Shown here one piece after another: positions 1 to 5,999 of a DNA stretch of 11,994 nucleotides (positions are counted from its first letter, which is position 1; every line of letters starts with the position of its first letter). Position numbers and translations under genes: made by a program. The DNA lies in assembly GCA_019236485.1 (NCBI GenBank), contig JAFAIY010000643.1:1-11994 (forward strand). The letters run 5' to 3'. The stretch is from Comamonas sp. (GTDB taxonomy: Bacteria > Pseudomonadota > Gammaproteobacteria > Burkholderiales > Burkholderiaceae_C). Below the pieces are notes generated by a model. It did not search any database and was not told where the DNA came from. It was given only the letters and a program-made list of their open reading frames with translations.

Positions 1-1
1 C

Positions 2-247
2 TTCGTGCTGGCCGAAGGCCTGGCCTCGCCCGAGGACATTGACGCCGGCATGAAGCTGGGCTGCAACCAGCCCATTGGCCCGCTGGCCCTGGCCGACATG
101 ATCGGCCTGGACGTGTGCCTGGCCGTGATGGAGGTCTACCTCAAGGAGTTCGGCGACAGCAAGTACCGCGCCTGCCCGCTGCTCAAGGAAATGGTGGCCG
201 CCGGCCGCCTGGGCCGCAAGAGCGGACGTGGTGTTTACACCTACTAA
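2..247 (+). CDS. 3-hydroxybutyryl-CoA dehydrogenase, C-terminal part (5' end outside window)
   Basis: Only the last 81 codons are present; the frame is open to the left edge, so this is the tail of a longer gene. The protein ends with the helical C-terminal domain of the 3-hydroxyacyl-CoA dehydrogenase family. Diagnostic stretches are a '[20 protein letters not shown]' segment followed by 'ALADMIGLD', then a '[14 protein letters not shown]' end, the usual C-terminus of the short (about 280 residue) Hbd/PaaH type. The family oxidises (S)-3-hydroxybutyryl-CoA or related acyl-CoAs to the 3-keto form with NAD(P) in the cytoplasm, in butyrate/PHB, beta-oxidation or phenylacetate routes. The catalytic His-Glu and the Rossmann domain lie outside the window, so activity cannot be checked. 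The following crotonase gene on the same strand fits an acyl-CoA context. Hbd versus PaaH cannot be decided from this tail. Confidence 0.9.
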   Translation, partial: FVLAEGLASPEDIDAGMKLGCNQPIGPLALADMIGLDVCLAVMEVYLKEFGDSKYRACPLLKEMVAAGRLGRKSGRGVYTY

Positions 248-274
248 ATAGCCAGCTTTCAGGTCTTCTGCGCG

Positions 275-297
275 ACTGCAGCCCGCGGGGCTGCGGT
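275..297 (+). terminator. GC-rich hairpin after the dehydrogenase gene, possible terminator
   Basis: Arms GCAGCCC (278-284) and GGGCTGC (288-294) are perfectly complementary around a GCG loop. The stem can extend to 275-297 with one G-T wobble. It lies 28 bases past the stop codon and 27 bases before the next start. There is no true T-run after it (the next bases are CTATCGTCT), so intrinsic termination would be weak. It may instead be an mRNA 3' end or processing stem. Confidence 0.4.
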
Positions 298-323
298 CTA
301 TCGTCTGGCGCAGGAGACCGGCC

Positions 324-1139
324 ATGCAAATCGAAAATCCCAGCCCTCCTAGCGAGGGCTGCATTCATTGTGAAGTCCGTGGCCATGTGCTGCTGATAGG
401 CATCAACCGCCCGGCCAAGCGCAACGGCTGGACGCCGGCCATGTTCCGGCAGCTGGCCGAGGCCTACACCCGGCTGGACGACGACCCCGCGCTGCGCGTG
501 GGCCTGCTCCACGCTTTTGGCGAGCATTTCACGGCCGGCCTGGATCTGCCCGCAATTGCCGAATTCATGCGCACCGGCCAGCAGATCGTGGCGCCTGGGC
601 TGGTCGAGCCCCATGACTTCGGCCTGCCCGGCTACCGGCGCCGCAGCAAGCCCATGGTGGCCGCCGTCAAAGGCATTTGTTTCACCGTCGGCATAGAGCT
701 GATGCTGGGCGCCGACATCGTGGTCGCAGCCGACGACTGCCGTTTTGCGCAGATGGAGGTGCAGCGCTGCATCATGCCCACGGGCGGCGCCACGCTGCGC
801 ATGGCCGAGCGCGCCGGCCTGGGCAATGCCATGCTGCATCTGCTGACCGGCGACGAGTTCGATGCCGCCGAGGCCTATCGCTGCCACTTCGTGCAAAAAG
901 TCGTGCCCGCGGGCCAGGAGCTGGACGCGGCGTTTCGTATTGCCGAGCGCATCGCGGCCCAGGCACCGCAGGCCGTGGTCGCCACCCGCCTCAATGTGCT
1001 CAAGGCCATAGAGCTGGGCCAGGCCGCGGCCGTGGCCGACTTCGTTCCCGTGCAGCAGCGCCTGGCCCACAGCGAAGACGCGGCCGAAGGCCTGCGTTCC
1101 TTTGTCGAAAAGCGGCCCGCGCGTTTTACCGGCAGATAA
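324..1139 (+). CDS. Crotonase (enoyl-CoA hydratase/isomerase) superfamily protein
   Basis: The 271-residue length is typical of the crotonase fold. The start ATG is preceded by an AGGAG ribosome site at 312-316 with 7 bases between. Visible family features are the 'INRPAKRNGW' beginning (residues 27-36), an oxyanion-hole loop 'HFTAGLDL' (68-75), a second oxyanion segment 'KGICFTVGIEL' (116-126), and 'MPTGGATLRMAERAGLGNA' (151-169). Of the two acidic residues used by true enoyl-CoA hydratases, the first is present (Glu145 in 'QMEV'). The position of the second, inside 'AMLHLLTGD', is Leu171. It is therefore unlikely to be a standard hydratase. An isomerase, a thioesterase-like or another crotonase reaction on a CoA thioester is more likely; this is inference from the alignment by eye. 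It follows the 3-hydroxyacyl-CoA dehydrogenase on the same strand, with a hairpin between, so co-transcription is uncertain. Confidence 0.88.
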   Translation: MQIENPSPPSEGCIHCEVRGHVLLIGINRPAKRNGWTPAMFRQLAEAYTRLDDDPALRVGLLHAFGEHFTAGLDLPAIAEFMRTGQQIVAPGLVEPHDFGLPGYRRRSKPMVAAVKGICFTVGIELMLGADIVVAADDCRFAQMEVQRCIMPTGGATLRMAERAGLGNAMLHLLTGDEFDAAEAYRCHFVQKVVPAGQELDAAFRIAERIAAQAPQAVVATRLNVLKAIELGQAAAVADFVPVQQRLAHSEDAAEGLRSFVEKRPARFTGR

Positions 1140-1156
1140 ACCACTCCCGAGAGGCA

Positions 1157-2485
1157 ATGATGAAGTTCAAAGGTTTTTCCCGCTCAGCCCTGGCCCCGCT
1201 TGTGCTGGCAGCTCTGGTTTCAGCAGCTTATGCGCAGACCGCGGCACCCGCCCTGCCCGATCCGGCCAGCACCACGGTGCAGGCCATGGGCTGGATGCAG
1301 GGCTTTGCTCCGCCGCCCGACAAGCTCATCACCTTCGACAATCCCATAGGCAACACCTTCCCGCGCATACGCTGGACCTTCTCCCATATCCGCGAGCTGG
1401 TGCCCACGGCCAATGTCTGGCGCGGCCCGGGCGCGCCCAGCCCGCTGCAGGCCGCGCCCCTGAACCTGGACCAGGTGCGCTTCAAGGTCATGGGCACGGG
1501 CGAGGAGCTGAGCTTTGCCCAGTCGCTGGAGCGCAACTACACCGACGGCATCGTGGTGCTGCACCGGGGCAAGATCGTCTACGAGAAATACTTCGGCGCT
1601 CTGGAGCCGCAGCGCCCGCACCTCGCGATGTCGGTCACCAAATCCTTTGTGGGCACGCTGGCCGCGCTGCTGGCCCATGAGGGCAGCATCAAGCCCGAGG
1701 CCCCCGTCACCGCCTATCTGCCCGAAATGAAGAACACCGCCTATGGCGATGCCACGGTGCGCGAAGTCATGGACATGACGGTAGGCGTCAAATATTCCGA
1801 GAACTACGCCGACCCCAAGGCCGAGATCTGGGACTATGCGCGCGCCGGCGGCATGATGTCCCAGGGCAAGGACTACACGGGCCCGAAGAGCTTCTACGAG
1901 TTCCTGCAGACCCTGCAGAAAGAAGGTGAGCACGACCAGGCCTTTGCCTACAAGACCGTGAATGCCGAGCTGCTGGCCTGGATAGTGCGCCGCGCCAGCG
2001 GCAAGTCGCTGGCCCAGCTGCTGTCCGAGCGCATCTGGAGCCGCATAGGCGCCGAGCAGGATGCCTATCTGATGGTGGACCGCATAGGCACGGAGTCGGG
2101 CGGCGGCGGGCTGAACACCACGCTGCGCGACCTGGCCCGCTTCGGCGAGATGATGCGCAACAGCGGCCGCGCTGCCGACGGCCAGCAGGTGCTGCCCAGG
2201 GCCGTGGTCGACGATATACGCCATGGCGGCGATCCGGCCAAGTTCGCCAAGGCCGGCTATGCCACGCTGCCCGGCTGGTCCTACCGCAATATGTGGTGGG
2301 TGTCGAACAATGCCAACGGCGCCTATAGCGCGCGCGGCATCCACGGCCAGGCCATCTATATCGATCCCAAGGCCGAGATGGTGGTGGCGCGCTATGCCTC
2401 CCATCCGCTGGCCGCCAACGGGGCCAACGACCCCATCAGCCTGCCCATGTACCAGGCACTGGCCGATGCGCTGATCAAGCAATAG
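1157..2485 (+). CDS. Exported serine hydrolase, beta-lactamase class C / NylB-like fold
   Basis: This is a 442-residue protein. Residues 1-26 form a Sec signal peptide: basic start 'MMKFKGFSR', hydrophobic core, and cleavage after 'AYA' before Gln27, so it should act in the periplasm. The serine hydrolase motifs are in order. The S-V-T-K motif at 159-162 supplies the nucleophile Ser159 and base Lys162. Tyr265 in 'FAYKTVN' is the second general base, 106 residues on, close to the NylB spacing. A 'GIHGQAIYID' strand at 394-403 stands in the KTG-box position. The family includes esterases, 6-aminohexanoate-dimer hydrolases, D-peptidases and class C beta-lactamases. The substrate cannot be named, and the HGQ in place of KTG argues against a classical beta-lactamase. 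GAGAGG (1149-1154) lies 2 bases before the first ATG but 5 bases before the second, at 1160, so translation may start one codon later. The spacing to the crotonase stop is only 17 bases, so co-transcription is possible. Confidence 0.9.
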   Translation: MMKFKGFSRSALAPLVLAALVSAAYAQTAAPALPDPASTTVQAMGWMQGFAPPPDKLITFDNPIGNTFPRIRWTFSHIRELVPTANVWRGPGAPSPLQAAPLNLDQVRFKVMGTGEELSFAQSLERNYTDGIVVLHRGKIVYEKYFGALEPQRPHLAMSVTKSFVGTLAALLAHEGSIKPEAPVTAYLPEMKNTAYGDATVREVMDMTVGVKYSENYADPKAEIWDYARAGGMMSQGKDYTGPKSFYEFLQTLQKEGEHDQAFAYKTVNAELLAWIVRRASGKSLAQLLSERIWSRIGAEQDAYLMVDRIGTESGGGGLNTTLRDLARFGEMMRNSGRAADGQQVLPRAVVDDIRHGGDPAKFAKAGYATLPGWSYRNMWWVSNNANGAYSARGIHGQAIYIDPKAEMVVARYASHPLAANGANDPISLPMYQALADALIKQ

Positions 2486-2495
2486 CCCCGCGCTT

Positions 2496-2524
2496 TTGCC
2501 TGTAGACGGCCCGGCGACGACAAT
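2496..2524 (+). promoter_or_regulatory. Predicted sigma70-type promoter of the ParB-like gene
   Basis: A TTGCCT hexamer (2496-2501) is followed by a 17-base spacer and GACAAT (2519-2524). Six bases later comes the GTG start codon at 2531, where transcription would be expected to begin. Each hexamer matches the consensus at four of six positions. There is no Shine-Dalgarno sequence between promoter and start codon. See the finding on leaderless geometry. Confidence 0.45.
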
Positions 2525-2532
2525 CGCCGGGT
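2509..2532 (+). repeat. Perfect 8-bp inverted repeat spanning a -10 box and a start codon
   Basis: CCCGGCGA (2510-2517) and TCGCCGGG (2524-2531) are exact reverse complements around the loop CGACAA. A G-T pair at 2509/2532 can extend the stem. The right arm includes the first base of the GTG start codon at 2531, and the loop plus right-arm edge contain the GACAAT hexamer. It lies 24 bases after the serine hydrolase stop. It could be a weak terminator (no T-run follows), a protein-binding site, or a stem that hides the start codon in read-through mRNA. Confidence 0.55.
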
Positions 2533-2926
2533 GAATATCCGTCCTCAATACCATTTGCGCCCCAGCCCTCGCGGGCTGTTGGCCTGGGATGTGCGCAAGC
2601 TCATCGCCCTGGCCGCGGCCCAGGGCCTGCAGCCGCACCGGGTGCGCCTGGCCGAGATTGCCGAACTCGACCAGCGCTACTGGTTCAGCGAGCCCGGCGA
2701 CGAGCCCACGCCAAGGGCGATCGCCGAGCATCTGAAACTGGTCCAGGCCGCCGACACCGGCTATCCCATTCTGCTCGACGCCCAGGGCCGGCTGATGGAC
2801 GGCATGCACCGCGCCGTCAAGCGGCTGAGCCAGGGCCATAACGAGATCTGGGCACTGCGCTTTGCGAGCACGCCCGAACCCGACTTTGTGGGTGTTGCGG
2901 CCGACGAGCTGCCCTACGCGGACTAG
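2531..2926 (+). CDS. Small ParB/Srx-fold single-domain protein
   Basis: This 131-residue protein starts at GTG. There is no ATG in the frame before the conserved part, and the GTG sits six bases after a -10-like box. The middle of the protein, 'YPILLDAQGRLMDGMHRAVK' (residues 78-97), is the recognisable part. The pattern of a predicted strand, then D-x-x-G-R, then D-G-x-H-R is the box seen in ParB N-terminal and sulfiredoxin-like domains. In that box the H-R end lies in a nucleotide/phosphate-binding loop (Asp90, Gly91, His93, Arg94). An upstream 'VRLAEIAELD' segment fits the first strand of the fold. There is no DNA-binding helix-turn-helix domain and no partner parA nearby, so a plasmid partition role is unlikely. 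Small stand-alone ParB-like proteins of this type are usually annotated as hypothetical, and the function is unknown. It may be transcribed from its own promoter or by read-through from the hydrolase gene. Confidence 0.8.
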   Translation: MNIRPQYHLRPSPRGLLAWDVRKLIALAAAQGLQPHRVRLAEIAELDQRYWFSEPGDEPTPRAIAEHLKLVQAADTGYPILLDAQGRLMDGMHRAVKRLSQGHNEIWALRFASTPEPDFVGVAADELPYAD

Positions 2927-3096
2927 GCCGGACCAGGGCCTGGCTGCGCAGCCATCAAAGACAATAGCTGCCGGCGTTTGGCCGTCAGGCGCCCAAGCCG
3001 GTTTCATCCGGATTTTTCCGTACCCAGGCCGCGTCGGCTGCCTGGCGTGAGTCCTGGCCGCATTCGCCCCTCCATCCCTGGCCATGTCATGGTTTT

Positions 3097-3110
3097 GCAA
3101 TTTAAATTGC
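3097..3110. promoter_or_regulatory. OhrR-type operator, box 1
   Basis: GCAATTTAAATTGC is a perfect 14-bp palindrome in an AT-rich island upstream of ohrR. It closely resembles the known OhrR/MarR-family operator pattern of CAATT arms around an A/T centre. Its right end overlaps the predicted -35 hexamer TTGCGC (3107-3112), so bound OhrR would block RNA polymerase. Confidence 0.75.
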
Positions 3111-3135
3111 GCACAATTTAATTGACAGCAATAAT
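3107..3135 (+). promoter_or_regulatory. Predicted ohrR-ohr promoter
   Basis: TTGCGC (3107-3112), a 17-base spacer and AATAAT (3130-3135, five of six matches to TATAAT) form a sigma70-type promoter. The -10 is six bases before the ohrR ATG, so the transcript should begin at or next to the start codon. Both operator palindromes overlap it, one at the -35 and one inside the spacer. A competing reading is TTGCAA (3095-3100) with TTTAAT (3117-3122) at 16 bases, which gives a leader of roughly 13 bases. Confidence 0.5.
3114..3124. promoter_or_regulatory. OhrR-type operator, box 2
   Basis: CAATTTAATTG is an 11-bp inverted repeat (CAATT-T-AATTG) with the same half-site as box 1. The box centres (3103.5 and 3119) are about 15-16 bp apart, roughly one and a half helical turns. 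This box lies wholly within the spacer between the predicted -35 and -10, the position expected for a repressor site. Confidence 0.65.
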
Positions 3136-3141
3136 TCACCC

Positions 3142-3618
3142 ATGCCTAACAGCAATCCCCTTCTGCCCGATGCCTCCGAGCTGCTGCGGCTGGACAACCA
3201 GGTCTGCTTCGCGCTTTACTCGGCATCTCTGGCCATGACCAAGCTCTACAAGCCCTTGCTCGAGGAGCTGGGCCTGACCTACCCGCAATACCTGGTCATG
3301 CTGGTGCTCTGGGAAGGCGACCGGCTCACGGTTTCGGAGCTCGGCGAACGCCTGTACCTGGATTCGGGCACGCTGACGCCGCTGCTCAAGCGGCTGGAAG
3401 CCGCGGGCCTGCTGCTGCGGCTGCGCGATGCCCGGGACGAACGCCGCGTGCGCATCGCTCTCACCGACGCGGGCCGCGGGCTGCGCGCCGAGGCCGAGAA
3501 GATTCCTGCCTGCCTGCTGCAAAGCACGCAGTGCAGCCTGCCCGAGCTTCAGGCCCTCACGGGCCAGCTCAGCGCACTGCGCGAGCGGCTGCTGCCGCAG
3601 CGCAGCGGCTCCGACTGA
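3142..3618 (+). CDS. ohrR: Organic hydroperoxide resistance regulator OhrR (MarR family)
   Basis: This 158-residue MarR-family repressor senses organic peroxides through a reactive cysteine. That cysteine is Cys22 in '[16 protein letters not shown]'. Two tyrosines known to hydrogen-bond the sensing cysteine in Xanthomonas OhrR are present at the same numbers, Tyr36 ('KLYKP') and Tyr47 ('LTYPQY'), which also supports the chosen ATG. Cys124 and Cys131 in '[11 protein letters not shown]' are candidates for the partner of an intersubunit disulfide (two-Cys type). The winged helix covers about residues 60-110: '[25 protein letters not shown]' is the recognition region and 'RDERRV' the wing. On oxidation the dimer leaves its operator and releases transcription. 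No Shine-Dalgarno sequence precedes the ATG. Two palindromes upstream (3097-3110 and 3114-3124) are presumed autoregulatory operators. The gene is followed after 62 bases by ohr, with no separate operator in between, so the two are probably one self-repressed operon. Confidence 0.95.
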   Translation: MPNSNPLLPDASELLRLDNQVCFALYSASLAMTKLYKPLLEELGLTYPQYLVMLVLWEGDRLTVSELGERLYLDSGTLTPLLKRLEAAGLLLRLRDARDERRVRIALTDAGRGLRAEAEKIPACLLQSTQCSLPELQALTGQLSALRERLLPQRSGSD

Positions 3619-3680
3619 TAGCAGACGACGATTTCCTCCACCCGCCCGCACCGCCGGGCACTATCGCAAAGGAAGACACC

Positions 3681-4097
3681 ATGGCACAGCTAGACAAAGT
3701 TCTGTATACCGCCCGCGCCCACACCACGGGCGGCCGCGAAGGCGCTTCGCGCAGCGATGACGGCCGCCTGGACATCCAGCTGACCCCGCCCGGCGGCGCC
3801 GGCAAGGGCAGCAACCCCGAGCAGCTGTTTGCGGCCGGCTATTCGGCCTGCTTCATCGGCGCCATGAAGGCCGTGGCCGCGCGCCAGAAGCTAACCCTGC
3901 CCCCGGATCTGGCGGTGGATGCCGAGGTGGACCTGGGCCCCGTGGGCGAGGTCTTCGGCATTGCCGTGCGCATGCAGATCAAGCTGCCCGGCATGGACAA
4001 GGCCCAGGCCCAGCAGCTGGTCGCCAGCGCCCACCAGGTCTGCCCCTACTCCAACGCCACGCGCGGCAATATCGATGTGACGCTGACCGTCGCCTAA
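3681..4097 (+). CDS. ohr: Organic hydroperoxide resistance protein Ohr (peroxiredoxin-like thiol peroxidase)
   Basis: This 138-residue protein has the normal Ohr length. The ATG is preceded by AAAGGAAG (3668-3675) at good spacing. Ohr reduces fatty-acid and other organic hydroperoxides to alcohols using a Cys pair recycled by lipoylated proteins, in the cytoplasm. Cys57 in '[12 protein letters not shown]' is the peroxidatic cysteine and Cys121 in '[13 protein letters not shown]' the resolving one. Arg19 ('TGGREG') and Glu47 ('[13 protein letters not shown]') are the residues that activate the peroxidatic thiol. All are present, so the enzyme should be active. The opening '[18 protein letters not shown]' is also family-typical. 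It lies directly downstream of ohrR on the same strand and should be induced together with it by organic peroxides. OsmC is a related family, but the motifs and the ohrR neighbour make Ohr the clear choice. Confidence 0.96.
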   Translation: MAQLDKVLYTARAHTTGGREGASRSDDGRLDIQLTPPGGAGKGSNPEQLFAAGYSACFIGAMKAVAARQKLTLPPDLAVDAEVDLGPVGEVFGIAVRMQIKLPGMDKAQAQQLVASAHQVCPYSNATRGNIDVTLTVA

Positions 4098-4113
4098 GAC
4101 CGGGGCCGCGGCC

Positions 4114-4776
4114 CTATGCCGCGACCTCGCGCCACAGGGCCGTGGACGCCGGCGTGTAGCGGCCGGCTTCCAGGTCGAACACGCCCTCCATGGTCAGCGC
4201 GCCCGCGATATCGGCCGTCGCATAGCGGGCCAGCGCCAGCTGCGTGACCCTGAAGCCGGGCGGGTCCAGGTCCGCAATCCGGGCCACGGCCTCGCGCACC
4301 GGCAGCCGCCGCGCATAGTGGCCCAGGGTGAGATGAGGCACATAGCGCCAGCCCGGTGCCGGCGGCTGCGGCACCAGCGCCCCATGCAGGCGCTGCAGCT
4401 CCGCACTCCCCGTACCCACGGCCAGATAGGGCACGGTGGTGAAGCTGCCCGCTCCCGCGATCTGCAGGGCAAACGGCGGCGGCCTCAGGGCTTGCAGCAG
4501 GGCCACATCGTCCTCCAATGCCCGCCGGTCGTATTCCTGCGCCGGGTGGGCCGTGCCGCCCTGGCACAGGCCGCGGTAGGCGACGCTGATATGCGGCTGG
4601 CGCTCGTAGCGCGGCAGCAGCGCAGCGCCCAGACGGCGCCGGCCTTCGGCCACGGCCTGCGCCATGGCCCGGTCCTCGAGCATCACCACCCAGACCGCGG
4701 ACCAGGGGCAGCTCTGGTGCCACTCGGCAAAATCGCGGTCCTCGCAAGGCTGTGAGAATTCATCGCTAGCATCCAT
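4114..4776 (-). CDS. 2H phosphoesterase superfamily protein (2'-5' RNA ligase / LigT-like)
   Basis: This 220-residue protein carries the two signature H-x-S/T-x tetrapeptides of the 2H phosphoesterase fold, His62-Ile-Ser64 ('QPHISVAYRG') and His148-Leu-Thr150 ('VPHLTLGHYAR'), 86 residues apart. The family uses the two histidines to hydrolyse or form 2'-5' or 2',3'-cyclic phosphodiester bonds, for example in RNA repair or tRNA-splicing by-products; the substrate here is unknown. An extra N-terminal stretch of about 25 residues ('MDASDEFSQPCEDRDFAEWH...') precedes the first strand 'SAVWVVMLED'. No clear Shine-Dalgarno sequence sits before the ATG at 4776, so the exact start is uncertain, but no better in-frame start precedes the core. 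It converges on ohr with 16 bases between stops and is divergent from srkA, sharing a 175-bp spacer. A similar-length open frame overlapping it on the same strand has no family motifs. Confidence 0.85.
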   Translation of the reverse strand: MDASDEFSQPCEDRDFAEWHQSCPWSAVWVVMLEDRAMAQAVAEGRRRLGAALLPRYERQPHISVAYRGLCQGGTAHPAQEYDRRALEDDVALLQALRPPPFALQIAGAGSFTTVPYLAVGTGSAELQRLHGALVPQPPAPGWRYVPHLTLGHYARRLPVREAVARIADLDPPGFRVTQLALARYATADIAGALTMEGVFDLEAGRYTPASTALWREVAA

Positions 4777-4931
4777 GGCCGCCAGTGTGCCAGCTCCGGC
4801 GCCGCGGCCGCCAGAGCCTGAATCCTCGGGCTTTCAGCCCTGCAGGCCAGTCCTGACCAGCGCTTTCAGCTATCGAATCAAAAGCCCTGCGCCTGTGTCA
4901 AAGCCATGCCATCTGCTCGTGGGACCGGGGT

Positions 4932-4959
4932 TTGCGCATGACAATGTAGGCATGAGCAA
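4932..4959 (+). repeat. Imperfect inverted repeat around the -10-like box and start codon of srkA
   Basis: TTGCGCATG (4932-4940) pairs with CATGAGCAA (4951-4959) over eight of nine positions around a 10-base loop. The right arm contains the srkA ATG. The loop and left-arm edge contain GACAAT (4940-4945), which ends six bases before that ATG. No good -35 is visible 16-18 bases upstream, so the promoter call is weak. The symmetry itself is seen directly. It may be a regulator site or an mRNA stem over the start codon. Confidence 0.4.
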
Positions 4960-5986
4960 CTTGCCAGCCTCCACCCATCCCTACGCAGACCTCACGCCGG
5001 ACTGCGTGCTGGACGCCTTGTATGCCGCGGGCCTGAACCCCGACGGACGGCTCACGGCGCTGAGTTCCTATGAGAACCGCGTCTATCTCGCCCATCAGGA
5101 TGATGGCGACAAGGTGGTGGCCAAGTTCTACCGTCCGGGCCGCTGGAGCCGCACGCAGATCGAGGAGGAGCATGCGTTCTCCCAGGAGCTTGCGGACCGG
5201 GAAATCCCCGTGGTCGCGCCGCTGCTGCTGCAGGGCAGCAGCGTGCACGAGCATGGCGGCTTTCTGTTCAGCGTCAGCCCCTGGCGCGGCGGGCGCCGGC
5301 CCGAGCTCGACGACTGGGAGGTGCTGGAATGGATAGGCCGCTTTCTGGCCCGCATCCACACCGTGGGCTCGGCCCAGGCGTTTGCCCACCGCCCGGCGCT
5401 GGATCTGCAAAGCTTCGGCCAGGCGTCCATGCGCTATCTGCTGGAGCACGATGTCGTGGCGCTGGAGGTACGCAGCCGCTGGCAGCAGGCCTGTACCACC
5501 GCTCTGGACCTGATAGCACCTGCGGCAGATGGACTCAGCAGGGCCGGCCATTTCAGCCTGGAAAGCGCGACGCAGATCCGCCTGCATGGCGACTGCCACC
5601 CCGGCAACATCCTCTGGACCCCGCTGGACGACGAAGGCCATGGCGGCCCGCATTTTGTGGACCTGGACGATGCGCGCACCGGCCCGGCCGTGCAGGATCT
5701 GTGGATGCTGCTCTCGGGCGAGCGGGCCCAGCAGACCCAGCAGTTGTCGGCCCTGCTCGAAGGCTATGAGCAGTTCCGCCCCTTCGACCGGCGCGAGCTG
5801 GCCTTGATCGAGCCGCTGCGCACCCTGCGCCTGCTGCACTACAGCGCCTGGCTGGCGCGGCGCTGGCAGGACCCTATCTTTGCGATCAACTTCCCCTGGT
5901 TCGGCACGCTGGACTACTGGCAGGGCCAGGTGGACATGCTGCACGAGCAGATAGAGGCCATGCAGCAGGAGCCGCTATACGCCTGA
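4952..5986 (+). CDS. srkA: Stress response serine/threonine protein kinase SrkA (YihE/RdoA family)
   Basis: This 344-residue protein compares with 328 in E. coli SrkA. The APH/choline-kinase-like fold is complete. 'SSYENRVYLAH' (39-48) is the glycine-loop substitute. Lys58 in 'VVAKFYRPGRW' binds ATP. 'RLHGDCHPGNILW' (210-222) contains the catalytic Asp214 and Asn219. 'FVDLDDARTGPAVQDLWML' (235-253) contains the metal ligand Asp237. A 6-residue insertion sits between the last two blocks relative to E. coli. The family phosphorylates proteins on Ser/Thr in the cytoplasm and protects against oxidative and envelope stress and programmed death, and in E. coli it is linked to the Cpx response. The ATG at 4952 matches the family N-terminus; the frame is open further upstream but that part has no family similarity. 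There is no clear Shine-Dalgarno sequence, and the -10-like GACAAT is six bases upstream. It converges on the lipoprotein gene with 13 bases between. Confidence 0.95.
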   Translation: MSNLPASTHPYADLTPDCVLDALYAAGLNPDGRLTALSSYENRVYLAHQDDGDKVVAKFYRPGRWSRTQIEEEHAFSQELADREIPVVAPLLLQGSSVHEHGGFLFSVSPWRGGRRPELDDWEVLEWIGRFLARIHTVGSAQAFAHRPALDLQSFGQASMRYLLEHDVVALEVRSRWQQACTTALDLIAPAADGLSRAGHFSLESATQIRLHGDCHPGNILWTPLDDEGHGGPHFVDLDDARTGPAVQDLWMLLSGERAQQTQQLSALLEGYEQFRPFDRRELALIEPLRTLRLLHYSAWLARRWQDPIFAINFPWFGTLDYWQGQVDMLHEQIEAMQQEPLYA

Positions 5987-5999
5987 TTCAGGCCGAGGC

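Noticed and set aside
677..1156. Upstream extension of the serine hydrolase frame through the crotonase gene.
   Set aside because: The signal peptide begins at 1157, and the upstream part is Arg-rich shadow sequence in another frame of a supported gene.
2927..3090. A possible small gene between the ParB-like gene and the ohrR operators.
   Set aside because: The short plus-strand frame there begins inside the upstream gene, has no ribosome site and no family features. Apart from the promoter region further on, I see nothing in it.
1220..3139. A 639-codon open frame on the minus strand across the hydrolase and ParB-like genes.
   Set aside because: It is antisense to two well-supported genes and has no recognisable domain. 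In GC-rich DNA, stop codons are rare opposite coding frames, so long shadows are expected.
4103..4114. Palindrome GGGCCGCGGCCC between the convergent ohr and phosphoesterase stops, as a terminator.
   Set aside because: There is no T-run on either side and it touches a stop codon. GC palindromes of this length are common at this base composition.
4094..4747. A 217-codon minus-strand frame overlapping the 2H phosphoesterase.
   Set aside because: It is Gly/Ala/Arg-rich with no motif, while the overlapping frame has both H-x-S/T motifs.
4664..4951. Upstream extension of srkA in the same frame.
   Set aside because: It has no family similarity, overlaps the divergent phosphoesterase start region, and the ATG at 4952 matches the family N-terminus.
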